64,000 nucleotides of DNA, from positions 5,392,001 to 5,456,000 of the forward strand of contig NZ_SHKL01000001.1 of assembly GCF_004217185.1 (NCBI RefSeq), read 5' to 3'. Under the pieces are notes generated by a model, which was given only the letters and a program-made list of their open reading frames with translations, was not told the DNA's origin and searched no databases. The stretch is from Pseudonocardia sediminis (lineage in GTDB: Bacteria > Actinomycetota > Actinomycetes > Mycobacteriales > Pseudonocardiaceae). Positions 9,460-17,969 of the stretch are shown one piece after another. A program made the translations under genes and the position numbers. Numbering within the stretch: the stretch's first letter is position 1; every line of letters starts with the position of its first letter.

Positions 9460-9476
9460 CGGGCGGGGACCGCCCG
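9460..9476 (-). terminator. Short hairpin after ald
   Basis: CGGGCGG-GGA-CCGCCCG, perfect 7-bp arms and 3-nt loop, starting directly after the ald stop codon. Short, so only a possible terminator. Confidence 0.4.
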
Positions 9477-10589
9477 TCAGCCCGCCGCGGGGATCTCGGC
9501 GTGCGGCAGCTCGTGCGCCGCGGCCACCTCCGCCGAGTACAGCTCGCCGCCGTGGGCGTTGAGGCCGTGGGCCAGGGCCGGGTCGGCGGCCAGGGCGTCG
9601 CGCCAGCCGGCGTCGGCCAGGCGCAGCACGTAGGGCAGCGTCGCGTTGGTCAGCGCACGGGTGGAGGTGTGCGGGACGGCGCCGGGCATGTTCGCGACGC
9701 AGTAGAAGACGGTGTCGTGCACCCGGTAGGTCGGGTCGGCGTGCGTGGTCGGGCGGGAGTCGGCGAAACAGCCGCCCTGGTCGATCGCGATGTCGACGAG
9801 CACCGCGCCCGGGCGCATCCGTGCCACCAGGTCGTTCGGCACCAGGGTCGGGGCCTTGGCCCCGGGCACCAGGACGGCGCCGATCACGAGGTCGGCCCGC
9901 TCGGCGGCCTCGCGCACCGACAGCGTCGTCGAGTAGGCGGTGCGGACCCGTCCGGAGTAGCGCTCGTCGAGGTGGCGGAGCTTGTCCAGGTCGATGTCGA
10001 GGACGGTGACCTGCGCACCCATCCCGACCGCGATCGCGACGGCGTTGGCGCCGGCGACACCGGCCCCCAGAACGACGACGTCGGCGCCGGGAGCGCCGGG
10101 GACGCCGCCCATCAGCACGCCGCGCCCGCCGCGGTTGGCCATCAGGTGGTACGCCCCGGCCTGCGGCGCGAGACGGCCAGCGACCTCGCTCATCGGGGCC
10201 AGCAGCGGCAGCCGCCCGTCGGCGGTGCGCACGGTCTCGTAGGCGATCGCGGTGGTGCCGCCGGCCAGCAGGGCGTCGGTGCAGGGACGCGACGCGGCCA
10301 GGTGCAGGTAGGTGAACAGCGTCAGGTCGGGCCGCAGGAAGCCGTACTCGGCCTCGATCGGCTCCTTCACCTTGAGCAGCATGTCCGCCGACGCCCAGAC
10401 CTCCGCCGCGTCGTCGAGCACCTGCGCTCCGGCGGCCTTGAAATCGGCGTCGGAGATGGCCGAGCCGGCACCGGCGTCGCGCTCGACGACCACCTCGTGG
10501 CCGCGCCCGACCAGCTCGTGGACACCGGCCGGGGTGATCGCCACCCGGAACTCGTTGTCCTTGATCTCCTTCGGCACCGAGACCCGCAC
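9477..10589 (-). CDS. ald: Alanine dehydrogenase
   Basis: 370-residue NAD-dependent enzyme interconverting L-alanine and pyruvate plus ammonium. Family active-site residues are in place: R15 (DNEFR), K75 (LLKVKEP) and H96 (TYLHLAAS). A Rossmann loop VVVLGAGVAGANA lies near residue 170. Length equals that of the family (about 371). The start is GTG at 10589, with AGGAG five bases upstream. It is divergent from an Lrp/AsnC-type regulator, the same arrangement as ald and aldR in mycobacteria, so expression is probably alanine-controlled. Confidence 0.97.
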   Translation of the reverse strand: MRVSVPKEIKDNEFRVAITPAGVHELVGRGHEVVVERDAGAGSAISDADFKAAGAQVLDDAAEVWASADMLLKVKEPIEAEYGFLRPDLTLFTYLHLAASRPCTDALLAGGTTAIAYETVRTADGRLPLLAPMSEVAGRLAPQAGAYHLMANRGGRGVLMGGVPGAPGADVVVLGAGVAGANAVAIAVGMGAQVTVLDIDLDKLRHLDERYSGRVRTAYSTTLSVREAAERADLVIGAVLVPGAKAPTLVPNDLVARMRPGAVLVDIAIDQGGCFADSRPTTHADPTYRVHDTVFYCVANMPGAVPHTSTRALTNATLPYVLRLADAGWRDALAADPALAHGLNAHGGELYSAEVAAAHELPHAEIPAAG

Positions 10590-10690
10590 AGCTTCTCCTC
10601 ATCCTCGTGGACGTCGTCCTATTTGCCTCCAGGATGAAGATGTGTTCGTCTCACGCCAACAGAACCGACGAATATTCTCAGGAGAGCGCT
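10590..10690. promoter_or_regulatory. Divergent control region between ald and the AldR-like gene
   Basis: 101 bases with lower GC than the flanking genes. It holds the 8-bp palindrome GAATATTC (10670-10677) just upstream of the regulator start. On the ald side a TTGGCG / CATCCT pair with 17-bp spacing is a weak promoter candidate. As with known AldR systems, the regulator is expected to bind here; the operator itself cannot be assigned. Confidence 0.5.
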
Positions 10691-11200
10691 GTGCCCGTCG
10701 ATGATGCGACAACCGGGTCCGAGAGAGAGGCCGGACCGAAGGATGTGCGGCATCCCCTCGACGCCACCGACCGGGCCCTGCTGCGCCTGCTCGAACGCGA
10801 CGCCCGCACACCGAACAGCGCGCTGGCCGAGCAGGTCGGGATCGCGCCGTCGACGTGCCTGGGCCGGGTCCGCGCGCTGCGCGAGCGCGGGGTGATCCGC
10901 GGCTACCACGCCGACGTCGACCCGGCGGCGACCGGACACCCGCTGCAGGCGATGATCTCGGTCCGCCTGCAGGCCGACGCGCGCAGCCGACTGGCCGAGT
11001 TCGTCGAGCGGGTCGGGCGCCTGCCCGAGGTGCGCGACGTCTACTTCCTGGCCGGCGAGGACGACTACCTGCTCCGCGTGGCCACCGCCGACACCGGCTC
11101 GCTGCGCGACCTCGTCACCACGCTCAACGCGCACCGCGACGTCGCCGGTACCCGCACGAGCCTGATCTTCGAGCACCACCGCCCGCCGCACACCTACTGA
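10691..11200 (+). CDS. Lrp/AsnC-family regulator, AldR-like
   Basis: 169-residue transcription regulator. An N-terminal AsnC-type winged helix (LDATDRALLRLLERDARTP ... STCLGRVRALRERGVI) is followed by an RAM/Lrp effector domain (HPLQAMISVRLQ ... VYFLAGEDDYLLRVA). The GTG at 10691 was chosen because AGGAG lies at the right spacing; an in-frame GTG at 10607 has no such site. Divergence from ald suggests it senses an amino acid, probably alanine, and controls ald, as AldR does in mycobacteria. Effector is inferred from context only. Confidence 0.88.
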   Translation: MPVDDATTGSEREAGPKDVRHPLDATDRALLRLLERDARTPNSALAEQVGIAPSTCLGRVRALRERGVIRGYHADVDPAATGHPLQAMISVRLQADARSRLAEFVERVGRLPEVRDVYFLAGEDDYLLRVATADTGSLRDLVTTLNAHRDVAGTRTSLIFEHHRPPHTY

Positions 11201-11203
11201 CGA

Positions 11204-11257
11204 CCGGACGAGAGCTCCGCTCGTGCACTCGGGCCGGACGGGAGCTCCGTTCGTGCA
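11204..11257. repeat. Two-copy direct repeat, each copy a small hairpin
   Basis: Two 24-25-bp copies with a 30-bp period, CCGGACGAGAGCTCCGCTCG (start of copy 1, 11204) and CCGGACGGGAGCTCCGTTCG (start of copy 2, 11234). Each folds on itself around GAGCTCC. It lies between convergent genes, so a bidirectional terminator role is likely. Confidence 0.6.
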
Positions 11258-11271
11258 GCGGAAGGCCGGCC

Positions 11272-12192
11272 TCAGCCCACGGGGGTGCGATCCAGGTCCG
11301 GCTCCAGGTAGATCACCCGCGCGTCCGGGACGGCGGCACGGATGCGGGCCTCGGCCTCGTCGATGGCGACCGCGACCTGCTCCACCTGCAGCCCCGGCGT
11401 CAGCGCGATCTTCGCCGCGACCAGGAGCTCCTCCGGGCCGAGGTACTGGGTCTTGAGGTGGATGCACTTGACGACCGCGTCGCCGGCCTCGAGCTCGCGA
11501 CGGATCGTGCCGACGACCGGCCGCAGCGCGCCCTCGCCGATCAGCAGGGACTTCATCTCGATCACCAGGATGACCGTGATGACGCCGAGCAGGGTGCCGA
11601 TGCACAGCGTGCCGACCGCGTCCCAGACCGGGTCGTCGGTGAGCACGGTCAGGCCGACGCCGCCGAGAGCGAACGCCAGGCCGATCAGCGCGCCGAAGTC
11701 CTCCAGCAGCACCACCGGCAGCTCCGGCACCTTGGCCTGGCGGATGAACCGCCACCAGCTCCGGGTGCCCTTGAGCGGGCGGGACTCGGTGACGGCGGTG
11801 CGGAAGGAGAACCCCTCCAGCACGATCGCCACCAGCAGGATGACCAGCGCGACGATCGGGCTGGTCAGCGGTTCGGGCTCCTCCAGCTTGTGGATGCCCT
11901 CGTAGATCGCGAACACCGCGCCGAGGGTGAACAGCATCAGCGCGACGACGAACGAGTAGAAGTAGCGGTCGCGGCCGAAGCCGAACGGGTGCTCCTCGGT
12001 CGCCTCCCGCCGGGCACGCCTGCCGCCGAGCAGCAGCAGCCCCTGGTTCGCCGTGTCGGCCACCGAGTGCACCGCCTCGGCCAGCATCGACGAGGCGCCG
12101 GTGACCAGGAACCCGATGAACTTCGCCAGCGCGATGCCGGCGTTGGCCAGCAGCGCCGCGATGATGGCCTTGTTACCGCCGCTTGCGGACAC
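11272..12192 (-). CDS. Cation diffusion facilitator (CDF) family transporter
   Basis: 306-residue membrane protein, probably exporting a divalent metal such as zinc by proton antiport. It has six predicted helices. Helix 2 carries the metal-site motif AEAVHSVADTANQ (HxxxD), and helix 5 has LLEDFGALIGL, an E-D variant of the usual pair. A C-terminal cytoplasmic ferredoxin-like domain ends in VIYLEPDLD. The sequence resembles the ZnT9-like branch (EHPFGFGRDRYFYSF). GTG at 12192 is preceded by GGGGGAGAG. Metal specificity is not readable. It converges with the AldR-like gene. Confidence 0.88.
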   Translation of the reverse strand: MSASGGNKAIIAALLANAGIALAKFIGFLVTGASSMLAEAVHSVADTANQGLLLLGGRRARREATEEHPFGFGRDRYFYSFVVALMLFTLGAVFAIYEGIHKLEEPEPLTSPIVALVILLVAIVLEGFSFRTAVTESRPLKGTRSWWRFIRQAKVPELPVVLLEDFGALIGLAFALGGVGLTVLTDDPVWDAVGTLCIGTLLGVITVILVIEMKSLLIGEGALRPVVGTIRRELEAGDAVVKCIHLKTQYLGPEELLVAAKIALTPGLQVEQVAVAIDEAEARIRAAVPDARVIYLEPDLDRTPVG

Positions 12193-12272
12193 GTGTCTCT
12201 CCCCCGGTCGTGGCGATTTCGCGGTGACACTATCGCCCGCGTGCCGCCGGGGACCCCTGACGGGGCCGGGTG

Positions 12273-13481
12273 TCAGAGCCCGTCGCCGGCCAGGAACACG
12301 TGGGCGCCGGACTCGCCCGCGCAGACCTCGACACCGGTGTCGGCGTCGCCGAGGAACACCGCGACGCCGCGGTCCAGGGTCAGCGTGCCCGACGGTCCCG
12401 TCGCGACCGCGCTGCCGGCCGTGCACAGCATGATCCGCGCTCCGCTGCCGGGCACCGGCACCTTCGCCCGTTCGGAGACCTCCCAGCGTCGCAGCAGGAA
12501 CTCCTCGGCCGGGGTGTCGTAGCGCAGCCAGTCCCCGTCCGGCGCGCCGGAGCGCACCGGCGGCGGGGGCGCGGTGAAGTCCAGGACGCGCAGCAGCTCC
12601 GGGACGTCGACGTGCTTGGGCGTCAGCCCGCCGCGCAGCACGTTGTCCGAGTTCGCCATCAGCTCGATCCCCGCACCCGAGAGGTAGGCGTGCAGGTTGC
12701 CGGCCGGCAGGTACATCGCCTGCCCCGGGGCGAGGGTGACCCGGTTGAGCAGCAGCGCGGCGAGGACGCCGGCGTCACCGGGGTAGCGCTCGGAGAGCTC
12801 GAGCAGGGTGCGGGCGTCGTCGCGGAACCCGGTGTCGGCCTGCGCCAGCCGCACCGCACCGTCCTGCAGCGCCGGGACGAGCGTGTCCAGCAGCACCTGC
12901 GGCAGCGTGATCCAGGTGGTGAACAGCGCGCGCAGCCCGTCCGGGCACGGCTGCCCGGCCAGCAGCTCGGCGTAGCCGTCCAGCTCCGGGACGGCGAGGG
13001 CGGCGAGGAGCTCCAGGGTGCGTTCGGGCTCGCGGAACCCGACGAGCGCGGAGAACTCGGTGAGCGCGCAGATCAGCTCGGGCTTGTGGTTGGCGTCGCG
13101 GTAGTTGCGGTCCGGTGCGTCCAGCGCGATCCCGGCGGCGTTCTCGCGGGTGTACCCGTCGGAGGCCTGCGCCAGGCTGGGGTGCGCCTGCAGGCTCAGC
13201 GGCTCGTCGGCGGCCAGCACCTTGAGCAGGAACGGGAGCTTGCCCGACCAGCGCTCGTGACGGTCGGGGCCGAGCACCCCGGCCGGGTCGGCGGACACGA
13301 CGTCACTGAGCCGGGCGTCGTCCCCGGACCGGCGGCGCACCGTCGACGACGCGGCCGGGTGCGCGCCGAGCCACAGCTCGGCCTGCGGGTGCGGCGACGG
13401 CACCGGCTGCCCGAGCAGCTCGGCGATCACCGTCCGCGAGCCCCAGGCGTAGGACCGCACCGGGTTCTCCAGCAGCTCCAC
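12273..13481 (-). CDS. manA: Mannose-6-phosphate isomerase, class I
   Basis: 402-residue zinc enzyme converting fructose-6-phosphate to mannose-6-phosphate, the entry to GDP-mannose for phosphatidylinositol mannosides, lipomannan and glycoproteins. Seen: the N-terminus NPVRSYAWGSRTVI, zinc ligands in LQAHPSLAQA and NHKPELICALTEF, and the cupin part ending HVFLAGDGL. The GTG start at 13481 has AGGAG four bases upstream. It lies last in a mannose-activation group transcribed on the minus strand behind the SIS protein, Trm112-like protein and phosphomannomutase. Confidence 0.95.
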   Translation of the reverse strand: MELLENPVRSYAWGSRTVIAELLGQPVPSPHPQAELWLGAHPAASSTVRRRSGDDARLSDVVSADPAGVLGPDRHERWSGKLPFLLKVLAADEPLSLQAHPSLAQASDGYTRENAAGIALDAPDRNYRDANHKPELICALTEFSALVGFREPERTLELLAALAVPELDGYAELLAGQPCPDGLRALFTTWITLPQVLLDTLVPALQDGAVRLAQADTGFRDDARTLLELSERYPGDAGVLAALLLNRVTLAPGQAMYLPAGNLHAYLSGAGIELMANSDNVLRGGLTPKHVDVPELLRVLDFTAPPPPVRSGAPDGDWLRYDTPAEEFLLRRWEVSERAKVPVPGSGARIMLCTAGSAVATGPSGTLTLDRGVAVFLGDADTGVEVCAGESGAHVFLAGDGL

Positions 13482-13513
13482 GGGTCTCCTCGCTACTCGG
13501 CCTCGGCTCCGCG

Positions 13514-13539
13514 CCCGCCCGGTATCGCTGCCGGGCGGG
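13514..13539 (-). terminator. Intercistronic hairpin before manA
   Basis: CCCGCCCGG (13514-13522) pairs perfectly with CCGGGCGGG (13531-13539), loop 8 nt, between the SIS gene stop and the manA start. It could attenuate transcription or stabilise the upstream message. Confidence 0.4.
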
Positions 13540-13551
13540 GCGGGTACGGGC

Positions 13552-14652
13552 TCAGGTCCGTTCGGTCGCGTTCGTCGCCAGGCCGAGATACACCGCGGCG
13601 ATGTCGAACCGTGCCGCGAGCACGGCCGCGCGCAGCAGCGGTGCGTCCCGGGTGCCGCGCGGCACCTCCTCGATCGGGTGCGCGAGGTCGGCGCTCGGCC
13701 ACCCCCGGCCCAGACGACGCCGGCTGACCTGCTGCGGATCCTCCTCGCCGGTGCCCAGGAGCACCAGACGCGGAGGCGGGGCCTCGTTGCCGGGCGGGTC
13801 GTCGAAGGGGTCGCGGAACACGTCGTGCTCGGCCTCGCCGAGGTCGACCGCGCGGCACAGCCCGCTCTCGGTCCCGGCCTGGACCAAGTCCGCCGCGTGC
13901 CCGACGACCCCGGCCTGGGTACCCAGCGCGACCGCGCCGTGGCGGGCCACGGCGGTGGCCACCGGGTCGGTGCCCCACAGCAGCGGGGTGTGCTCGGCCA
14001 GGCGTAGGGCCAGCTGCTTCGCCGGGTTGACGAAGGGCTCGTGCCCGGGCTGGCAGCGCTCGGCCTCGGCGTCCATCGCGTCGGCCAGGGCCTCGAGCCC
14101 GGCCGCCGGGGACGGCTCGAGCAGCTCCATCTCGGTGACCGCGACGAGCATCGTCGTCAGGACGTGGGCGAACCCGAGGCCGTCGGGCACGGGGATCCGC
14201 GGCTCGACCAGTCGGGCCCGGCCGGCACCGGCCGCCGCGACCGGGCCGGTGTCCGGCGCGGAGAGCACGACCTCGGCGCCGCGGCGCACGGCCACGGCGA
14301 CGGACTCGGCGAGCTCGGGGTCGCTGTCGGAGGTGGTGTGGGCGATGACGACGTCGAGCGGCCCGATCCAGCCCGGGACGGCGTCGGCCAGCACGACCGG
14401 GACCGGGCAGCGCGGGCCGAGCAGTGCCGTCACCAGGTCGGCGACGGCACCGGAGACGCCGGGGCGGCGCAGCAGCACCAGCGCGCGCGGACGGTGCCCG
14501 CGCAGCGAGTCCAGACCCGCCTCGGCGGCGGCGTGCACGGTCGAGCGGACCTGGGCCCCGGCCGTCGCGGCGGCGCGGAGCACACCGGTGGTGTCGCGGG
14601 AGGCCAGCTCGCCCGGGTCGGCCAGGAGCGTGTCGTCGAGCACCGGGCTCAC
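13552..14652 (-). CDS. SIS-domain protein, phosphosugar isomerase-like (Rv3256c-type)
   Basis: 366 residues with a sugar-isomerase (SIS) fold: an N-terminal segment (VLDDTLLADPGELASRD), a glycine- and hydrophobic-rich core (RALVLLRRPGVSGAVADLV) and IGPLDVVIAHTTSDSDPEL, typical of the phosphosugar-binding loop. The family always sits between phosphomannomutase and mannose-6-phosphate isomerase genes in mycobacteria, and its exact reaction is not established to my knowledge. The GTG at 14652 overlaps the stop of the Trm112-like gene (GTGA), so translation is coupled. A regulatory or scaffold role in mannose metabolism is a guess from context. Confidence 0.8.
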   Translation of the reverse strand: MSPVLDDTLLADPGELASRDTTGVLRAAATAGAQVRSTVHAAAEAGLDSLRGHRPRALVLLRRPGVSGAVADLVTALLGPRCPVPVVLADAVPGWIGPLDVVIAHTTSDSDPELAESVAVAVRRGAEVVLSAPDTGPVAAAGAGRARLVEPRIPVPDGLGFAHVLTTMLVAVTEMELLEPSPAAGLEALADAMDAEAERCQPGHEPFVNPAKQLALRLAEHTPLLWGTDPVATAVARHGAVALGTQAGVVGHAADLVQAGTESGLCRAVDLGEAEHDVFRDPFDDPPGNEAPPPRLVLLGTGEEDPQQVSRRRLGRGWPSADLAHPIEEVPRGTRDAPLLRAAVLAARFDIAAVYLGLATNATERT

Positions 14653-14864
14653 CCGTCGTCCCGGGGAGCCGTGCCGCCGACCGGCAGGGCCTCTTCCAGC
14701 AGCAGCACCGGGATCCCGTCCACCACGGGGAAACGGCGGCCGCACGAGCTGCACGTCAGCACGTCGGCCGACGGGTCGTCCGGACTGCCCACCCGCAGCG
14801 GGGCGTGCTCGTCGCACGGACACGCCAGGATCTCGAGCAGCTGGGGGTCGAGCTGTACGGCCAC
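14649..14864 (-). CDS. Trm112-family small zinc-ribbon-like protein
   Basis: 71 residues, near the usual length of the bacterial Trm112/UPF0434 family. It begins VAVQLDPQLLEILACPCDEH and has a second cysteine pair in TCSSCGRRFP, so four cysteines could bind zinc. Eukaryotic Trm112 activates methyltransferases; the bacterial role is uncertain. The GTG at 14864 follows GAGGAGAACC, a strong ribosome site; an earlier in-frame start at 14888 is less likely. Coupled to the SIS gene by a 4-base overlap. Confidence 0.88.
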   Translation of the reverse strand: MAVQLDPQLLEILACPCDEHAPLRVGSPDDPSADVLTCSSCGRRFPVVDGIPVLLLEEALPVGGTAPRDDG

Positions 14865-15011
14865 GGTTCTCCTCGTTCGTTGCTCCACCCGATGCTGCCA
14901 CCGTCACGCATACGCGCGCGGCAGCCGACCGGGTACGGCCCTGTCTACCCGCGGTCAGCGGCTCCACGCACCACGGCGCACCGGAGTGCGGGTACGGGTC
15001 GCTGCGCGGCG

Positions 15012-16403
15012 TCACGCCCGGACGACGTCCAGGACCTCGTCCCGCAGCGCCGCGACGGCGCCGGCGTCGGCCGCCTCGACGTTGAGCCGCAGCAGCGGCT
15101 CGGTGTTCGACGCGCGCAGGTTGAACCACGAGCCGTCCGGCAGCGAGACCGTCAGCCCGTCCAGGGTGTCGAGCTCGACGCCGTCGCGGGCGCCGTAGAT
15201 GCGCTCGATCTCGGCCACGCGCGCGGCCTGGTCGGTCACCGTAGAGTTGATCTCGCCGGACGCGGCGTAGCGCTCGTAGGCGGCCATCAGCCCGGACAGC
15301 GGCGCGGCCGGGTCGGCGCCCCGGTACTCGCCGAGAGCGGCCAGCACGTGCAGCGCGGCCAGCATGCCGGAGTCGGCCTTCCAGAAGTCGCGGAAGTAGT
15401 AGTGCGCGGAGTGCTCGCCGCCGAAGACGGCGCCGGTCTCGGCCATCGTCGCCTTGATGAACGAGTGCCCGACGCGGGTGCGCACCGCGCGCCCACCGCG
15501 CTCGGCGACGATCTCCGGCACGGCGCGCGAGGTGATCAGGTTGTGGATGATCGCGACGTCGGTCTCGCCGTCGGCGGCGACCCGGGCCAGCTCGCGGGCG
15601 GCGACCAGCCCGGTGATGGCGCTCGGGCTCACGGCCTCACCGCGCTCGTCGACGGCGAAGCAGCGGTCGGCGTCGCCGTCGAAGGCCAGGCCCAGGTCGG
15701 CGCCCTCGGCGACGACGGCCTTCTGCAGGTCCACCAGGTTCGCCGGGTCCAGCGGGTTGGCCTCGTGGTTGGGGAAGTCGCCGTCGAGCTCGAAGTAGAG
15801 CGGGACGACGCGGATCGGTAGCCCGTCGAACACGGTCGGGACGGTGTGCCCGCCCATGCCGTTGCCGGCGTCGACGACGACGGTCAGCTCGCGCAGCCCG
15901 GACAGGTCGACGAGCGAGCGCAGGTAGTCGGCGTACCCGGCGAGCATGTCCCGGGTCTCGACCGAGCCGCCGCCCGGTCCCTCCGGTACGCCGGCCTCCG
16001 CGGTCTCCCGGATCGTGGCCAGGCCGCTGTCCTGCCCGATCGGGGTCGCCCCGGCGCGGCACAGCTTGATCCCGTTGTACTTCGCCGGGTTGTGGCTGGC
16101 GGTGAACATCGCGCCGGGCAGGTCGAGCGAGCCGGCCGCGTAGTAGAGCATGTCCGTGCTGGCCAGACCGATGTCGACGACGTCGAGGCCCTGCCCGGTG
16201 ACGCCGTCGGCGAACGCGGCGGCGAGCGACGGCGACGAGTCGCGCATGTCGCGTCCGACGACGACCGCCCGCGGGGCCGGGTCGTCCGCCGCGACCAGGC
16301 GGGCCATCGCCCCACCCAGCGCACGCGCGGTGCCCTCGTCGAGCTGCTCGCCCACGACACCACGGATGTCGTAGGCCTTCACGATCGCCGACAGGTCAGG
16401 CAC
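15012..16403 (-). CDS. manB: Phosphomannomutase/phosphoglucomutase
   Basis: 463-residue alpha-D-phosphohexomutase converting mannose-6-phosphate to mannose-1-phosphate, the substrate for GDP-mannose synthesis. Seen: AYDIRGVVGEQL at the start, the phosphoserine loop in MFTASHNPAKYNGIK, the metal loop LAFDGDADRCF, the sugar-binding GGEHSAHYYFRD and the phosphate-binding RASNTEPLLRLNVEA near the C-terminus. All are intact. Start GTG at 16403. It is upstream of the Trm112-like, SIS and manA genes on the same strand, 147 bases from the next gene. Confidence 0.95.
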   Translation of the reverse strand: MPDLSAIVKAYDIRGVVGEQLDEGTARALGGAMARLVAADDPAPRAVVVGRDMRDSSPSLAAAFADGVTGQGLDVVDIGLASTDMLYYAAGSLDLPGAMFTASHNPAKYNGIKLCRAGATPIGQDSGLATIRETAEAGVPEGPGGGSVETRDMLAGYADYLRSLVDLSGLRELTVVVDAGNGMGGHTVPTVFDGLPIRVVPLYFELDGDFPNHEANPLDPANLVDLQKAVVAEGADLGLAFDGDADRCFAVDERGEAVSPSAITGLVAARELARVAADGETDVAIIHNLITSRAVPEIVAERGGRAVRTRVGHSFIKATMAETGAVFGGEHSAHYYFRDFWKADSGMLAALHVLAALGEYRGADPAAPLSGLMAAYERYAASGEINSTVTDQAARVAEIERIYGARDGVELDTLDGLTVSLPDGSWFNLRASNTEPLLRLNVEAADAGAVAALRDEVLDVVRA

Positions 16404-16446
16404 GGCGCCGAACCCTACCGGTAGCCGTACCCCGAGCGGGTGAGGG

Positions 16447-16809
16447 CTACTGGTCGTCGGCCGGGGTGGGCAGGACCCGCAGGTGCCCGCGCCGTCCCGT
16501 CGTCCCGGCGCCGGCGACGATCTCCACCGGCCGGTCCACCCTGCCCGCCTCGCGTACCGCGTCGGCGAGCGCGGTGAGGTCCTCGGCCGCGTGCTGCTGC
16601 GGGGTGAACTCGCCCTCGAACCGGACGACCTCCCAGCCGCGCGGCGCGGTCAGGTTGTGCGCGTGCGGGGTGCAGAGGTCGTAGGAGTGCGGCTCGGCCT
16701 GCGTGGCGAGCGGCCCGACGACGGCCGTGGAATCGGCGTAGACATAGGTGAGCGTGGCGACGGCGAGCTCGGTGCAGCCCGTCCGTGAACATCTCCGCAC
16801 ACTCAACAC
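16447..16809 (-). CDS. DUF3499-family protein
   Basis: 120 residues, conserved in actinobacteria between phosphomannomutase and whiB2 but of unknown function. Seen: a cysteine-rich start RRCSRTGC, then VATLTYVYADSTAVVGPLA, and YDLCTPHAHNLTAPRGWEV. Three cysteines and two histidines could form a metal site. The GTG at 16809 is used; a second in-frame GTG at 16800 (VRRCSRTGC) is an equally good start. Divergent from the zincin-like gene. Confidence 0.82.
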   Translation of the reverse strand: MLSVRRCSRTGCTELAVATLTYVYADSTAVVGPLATQAEPHSYDLCTPHAHNLTAPRGWEVVRFEGEFTPQQHAAEDLTALADAVREAGRVDRPVEIVAGAGTTGRRGHLRVLPTPADDQ

Positions 16810-16981
16810 GCGCCCGACGATAGCCCCTGCCCGCCCGAGTGCCGCACTGCGACTCGCTGTGGTTCATCGCAGGGCACCGCAGGGCCCGCGACGGGGCCCG
16901 TTCGGCTCCCGACCCCCCGACGCGCGGAGGGCGATCCCGCGCTCTGGTCCGCGGAACGGGAGACGGCTCTAGACTGCACGG

Positions 16982-17461
16982 GTGTCCACTGCACATCGCG
17001 TGCTCCGCCGCGCCCCTCGCCGCCGGGATCGCCGCGGCCGGGGGCTGCGCGGGATGATGTTCCCGGTCACCACGCCCGCGTTCCGGACACGGGCCGAACG
17101 GTTCGACGCGAAGGTGCTCGAGGCGCTGGAGCCGATCGAGTCCCGCTGGGGGCCCGAGCTCACCGACCTGGACCTGGCCGTCGACGACGTGCCGGCCGTG
17201 GAGAGCACGTCGCCGGACGAGGTCGTGTGGGGATCGGGCGTGCTCGCCGACGTCGGGGTGCCGCTCGCGCACCTGGTCCCGGCCGGTGTCGACCACTCCG
17301 GGATGCCGACGCGGGCCCGGATCGTGCTCTACCGCCGCCCGCTCGAGGCGCGGGCGCGCGACGGCGAGGACCTGGCCGACCTGGTGCACGAGGTGCTCGT
17401 CGAGCAGGTCGCCGAGTACCTCAACATCGAGCCGGACGCGGTCGACGGCGGCGGCGACTAG
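16982..17461 (+). CDS. Metallopeptidase (zincin-like, PF06262) family protein
   Basis: 159 residues. The family is annotated as possible zinc peptidase, with a helix normally carrying HExxH. Here residues 136-142 read HEVLVEQ: the first His and Glu are present but the second metal-binding His is replaced by Gln, so catalysis is doubtful. An Arg-rich N-terminus (about 1-24) precedes the domain (FRTRAERFDAKVLEALE). Start GTG at 16982; ATG at residue 25 or 26 is an alternative. It is divergent from DUF3499 and convergent with whiB2, the order seen in mycobacteria. Confidence 0.78.
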   Translation: MSTAHRVLRRAPRRRDRRGRGLRGMMFPVTTPAFRTRAERFDAKVLEALEPIESRWGPELTDLDLAVDDVPAVESTSPDEVVWGSGVLADVGVPLAHLVPAGVDHSGMPTRARIVLYRRPLEARARDGEDLADLVHEVLVEQVAEYLNIEPDAVDGGGD

Positions 17462-17522
17462 CACCGTCCCGCTCGTCGCGCGGTTGTCTCCGAGCCGCGC
17501 GAACGCCACCCGGATACGAAGA

Positions 17523-17551
17523 AGGTCCGGACCGAATGACGGCCCGGACCT
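17523..17551. terminator. Bidirectional hairpin between zincin-like gene and whiB2
   Basis: AGGTCCGG (17523-17530) pairs with CCGGACCT (17544-17551), 8-bp perfect arms and 13-nt loop, between the 3' ends of two convergent genes. Confidence 0.6.
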
Positions 17552-17573
17552 CGGTTCTCCTGCGCGCTCCCGC

Positions 17574-17933
17574 TCAGACGGCGGCGCGACGCAACCGGCG
17601 GCGTTCCCGCTCGGACAGCCCGCCCCAGATGCCGAAGCGCTCGTCCTGCGCCAGCGCGTACTCCAGGCATTCGGCCCGGACCTCGCAGCCGGAGCAGATG
17701 CGCTTGGCCTCCCGGGTGGAACCACCCTTCTCCGGGAAGAACGCCTCGGGATCCGTCTGGGCGCAGAGCGCACGCTCCTGCCAGTCCGGGATCTCCTCTC
17801 CCGAGGACTCCTCCAGAAGATCACGCAGCTGCAGCACCTGCGCGTCCTGCTCCTGGACCGTGTGGTCCATGACGGCCAGCCCGACGGACCCACTCGGCTG
17901 GATCCCGCGCATGAACATCTCGACGTCGTCCAC
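17574..17933 (-). CDS. whiB2: WhiB-family iron-sulfur regulator, WhiB2/WhmD-type
   Basis: 119-residue WhiB-like protein carrying a 4Fe-4S cluster. The ligands are C57, C80, C83 and C89 (CSGC pattern), followed by the GIWGG turn at 101-105 and a basic C-terminus (ERERRRLRRAAV). WhiB2 orthologues control septation and cell division with WhiA. Position between the zincin-like gene and the F420 genes matches mycobacterial whiB2. GTG at 17933 has GGAGG at good spacing; a longer in-frame start at 18005 would place the coding start inside the promoter. A palindrome overlaps its probable -10. Confidence 0.92.
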   Translation of the reverse strand: MDDVEMFMRGIQPSGSVGLAVMDHTVQEQDAQVLQLRDLLEESSGEEIPDWQERALCAQTDPEAFFPEKGGSTREAKRICSGCEVRAECLEYALAQDERFGIWGGLSERERRRLRRAAV

Positions 17934-17969
17934 TCGCCCACCTCCCCGCAACACACCGGCGAATGACAC

